Origin: Limnephilus marmoratus
Taxonomy: Eukaryota; Arthropoda; Insecta; Trichoptera; Limnephilidae
NCBI GenBank assembly: GCA_917880885.1
Contig: OU862910.1
Span: 53,807,285 to 53,871,284, forward strand
Length of the DNA stretch: 64,000 bases
Direction: 5' to 3'
Shown here: positions 61,661 through 64,000 of the stretch, piece by piece
Layout: the number at the start of each line of letters is the position of its first letter
How positions within the stretch are numbered: the first letter of the stretch is position 1
The notes under the pieces: model-generated
Databases searched by the model: none
Seen by the model: only the letters and a program-made list of their open reading frames with translations
Told to the model about the DNA's origin: nothing
Position numbers and translations under genes: made by a program

Positions 61661-62204
61661 TCACCACTTGTAAGGGTCTGCTGTCCGATCTAGGCGAACA
61701 GTTTTCATGTAAAAATCAATTTCATTTGCGAAATGTAATTGATTTTTATTAATTCATGAAAACGATATTTAATTCATGCGTTCAATTCATTTTGATTCAT
61801 GAAAACGATTTTTAACTCATGAGTTCAATTCATTTTAATTCAAGAAAAACGATTTTTATTATTTTAAATTCATGAAAAATGTTTGCGAAATGTACTAAGT
61901 GTCACCGAATATTCGGCTGCCGATTATTCAGAGATTCGGCAGAGAACCTAGCCGAATATTCGGTATTCGGCAAAAATCACTATTCGTGGTATCTCTAAAA
62001 ATAACACTTTTTCTGGATAAAATCAGTATTCTTGTTGACTTAGTTGTGTATTCATAAGTTGATTTGTTTTCTTCATTTTTGTCAGCTATACGCATTTTTT
62101 AATAACAAACTAATGTTAAAAAATATTAAAATAATTTTTAAAAGAATGTTTTAGGTTTGTTTTCTGACTTTCAATGCATTTTAGCGGGCTAATAACCATT
62201 TTAG

Positions 62205-63803
62205 CCCCTACGAATTTTCACGAATATTCGCTTATGTTATGTCTCAAACGAAATGACATTTTACGAAAACTTTGTGTTATTACCGCTTCACAATTAAAGC
62301 TTCATAAATGAAACATTTCTAAACGTAGCTAAATAGTAAAAACTGTTTTAGAAAGGTTACAAAATAAGCTTTCGAATTATTATACAGGGTGTCCGGTGGT
62401 AAAGTGCATTAACTTCGGGAGGTGATTCTACATGATGCTAGGAGTAAAAAAAATAAACAACTTTTTCCGAAATTCCAACTTTTTATTTTCCATACAAAAA
62501 GATATACCTACTAAAAATCGTTAGTGAAGGTACACACTTACCAGTTGACAGTGTCAATGTGGCAACGTTGCATATTTATGAGTGGCACGTATCCATGGAA
62601 ACAACATGTAAATTGTAAACAATAACAAGACTGACAGTTCGTCGTTTTACAATGTGCAACAAAATCGTATGTTTTATAATGTTTTAAACCAAATTCAACT
62701 GAGAACTGCACTAAAATAACAATATTCATATGAATTTACACTTTTTACTATACACATTATTAATAACTAATTGAACACTTAACTAATATCATCGTTTTTC
62801 ACTAATTTAACAAATTTTGAAAATGTCCACCTTCTGCTTGCAGGCAAGTATTGAAACGTCATTGACAAGAAGAAAAGAAACACGCGTTGAACAAACATGT
62901 TCTTTTAAGTCAATAAATACACACTAATGTAACAAGTTTCGAGTATTAATAACACAATTCTTACAGAGAAACACTGCAAGATACATTGTATTTGCGAATA
63001 AACGGTAAAATTCATCGCGAAGCATCTGCGGCGTATTTAAATATCAACAGCTGACTGACGGAATGGGGTAGCGGGGAGTTCATTGAGCGCGGGGGGCGCG
63101 GGACGGTAGATTTGGAAACTATGCTAAATAGTAACGCCGGCACTACACAGCGGACCGATTTTACATTTTTACCTGAAAAGTACTCTTAAAAGTTTGAATT
63201 TCGGAAAAATTTATTTATCTTTTTTACTCCTACCATCATGTAGAATCACCTCCCGAAGTTAATGCACTTTACCACCGGACACCCTGTATTACAAATAAAT
63301 ATTAACATTGGTAAATATTAAAATTTAGAATGCAAACATTAAAAAAAATGTAAAAATGACTCACGTGATGTTTTTATGTGAAAACGGTACTAAAATCACA
63401 GATTATGAAAACAACAATACTTATTCTATTGTATAAATGTATAATAAACACTTTCGTCACCTCACTTTTTTATCATTTCATATACAAATATTTAGTAAAA
63501 ATTAACAATATAGAGCGCGGTCGAGCCGCCGGTAGGAAATTTGGCGGGATAAATTATGTGTCAGACTGCGCGAATGACAGAATATTCTTGTTATGTATTT
63601 CTATGGACAACTTGAATAGGGATGTACAGCTTGATTCACTATCGACCTTTTACTTTTTGTTTTAGGGATGTCAGATGTCACCAAACGAAAAACGGAATTA
63701 GAACAATTTCTATGGAGACACACGCGTTGACGTATAAACACTCTTATTGTACTTGACTGCTATCGTATTTTTAATGCATATAGCTGCTTACGTTGCTGAC
63801 CGG
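62205..63803. mobile_element. TTAA-type MITE, second family, reverse copy split by another MITE
   Basis: The reverse-complement counterpart of 39928-40587. The right flank TTAA is 63804-63807; the left flank has decayed to TTAG (62201-62204). The two halves (62205-62384 and 63287-63803) align end to end with the intact copy once the insertion is removed. Confidence 0.75.
62385..63286. mobile_element. TA-flanked MITE with CAGGGTGTCCGG ends
   Basis: Long inverted ends (CAGGGTGTCCGGTGGTAAAG...), about 90 bp, with TA at 62383-62384 and 63287-63288. The empty site in the 39928-40587 copy confirms the TA duplication. Non-coding; Tc1/mariner-like by target site only. Confidence 0.85.
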
Positions 63804-63823
63804 TTAAAAAAAATATATATTAA

Positions 63824-64000
63824 CCTCTTATTTGCCGGAGAGGCGCGTATTGTACGCATGCGCGAAAAAAATATGTTTATCTGCGATTTTGACCCTTCTA
63901 TATACAGAATTTGTACGAAGAACAAGGTCTGAATCGCTTGCGCCAACATTTCCCCATAAGATGGGTAAAAATTTCATTCACCTTGCAACCCCAGAATATT
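63824..64000. mobile_element. TTAA-flanked MITE (piggyBac-like), copy C, cut by the window end
   Basis: After TTAA (63820-63823) it begins CCTCTTATTTGCCGG and shows GCGCATGCGCGAAAAAA / CCATAAGATGGGTAAA blocks, which match copy A in inverse orientation (35755-35890). Confidence 0.65.

Larger units (their letters stand above)
60259..61997 (-). mobile_element. hAT element with ATTCGG-rich ends
   Basis: Termini TAGAGATGCCACGAATA and TATTCGTGG..ATCTCTA-type, flanked by the 8-bp duplication AAAATAAC (60251-60258 and 61998-62005). CCGAATA/TATTCGG repeats are dense at both ends. Confidence 0.85.
60054..62192. mobile_element. TA-flanked element with TTAGCCCGCTAAAATG ends, hosting a hAT
   Basis: Perfect inverted ends (TTATTAGCCCGCTAAAATG including flank; 60051-60069 and 62177-62195). 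TA lies on both sides. Without the hAT it is about 390 bp and non-coding. Confidence 0.65.

Noticed and set aside
63378..63665. 95-codon ORF near the right end
   Set aside because: Lies within the TTAA-type MITE, whose other copy (39928-40587) is non-coding.

Overview
This is eukaryotic nuclear DNA, almost certainly from an insect. The protein genes are split by GT-AG introns, the background is AT-rich, and short TTAGG-type telomeric repeats, piggyBac, several hAT families, PIF/Harbinger, TA-target MITEs, non-LTR retrotransposons and solo LTRs are all present. I cannot place the order with confidence.

Four host genes can be supported. (1) 9137-24813 (+): an 11-exon gene for a secreted protein of about 2,320 residues. 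It has a signal peptide, an acidic Ser-rich stretch, a Trp-rich EAR/EPTP-like region, a long array of 'xxING' repeats and a second EAR-like region. An insect eggshell factor of the Nasrat/Polehole (closca) group is my best guess for the family, not an established identity. (2) 34626-46256 (-): translation elongation factor eEF1-delta, with all coding exons recovered in consistent phases. An additional in-frame 195-codon Lys/Glu/Ala/Pro-rich exon could be a cassette. (3) 47076-50674 (+): CTU2/NCS2, the tRNA 2-thiolation partner, head-to-head with eEF1-delta over a short shared upstream region. (4) 54489-56021 (-): the last three coding exons of casein kinase II catalytic subunit alpha; the 5' exons lie to the right of the window. 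eEF1-delta and CTU2 both serve translation (GTP exchange on eEF1A; wobble-uridine thiolation).

Most of the rest is mobile DNA, much of it nested, with target-site duplications readable to the base. A complete piggyBac transposase element (30575-33008) sits in a TTAA inside a hAT transposase reading frame (30133-33432). A ZMYM1/TTF-type hAT (600-2053) splits a non-LTR element (430-2640). A 1.3-kb solo LTR (25873-27188) and a second LINE tail (27338-27563) interrupt another LINE. A LINE lies in a hAT that lies in a TA-flanked element (60054-62192). A TTAA element is split by a TA-flanked MITE (62205-63803). A second solo LTR (38176-38862) splits a dispersed repeat in an eEF1-delta intron.

The most unusual structure is the foldback at 57138-58543. 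Each inverted arm holds two ~157-bp direct repeats, and the centre holds a 94-bp tandem repeat ending in a short TTAGG array. A diverged copy of the 94-bp unit reappears inside an unrelated MITE at 59335-59462.
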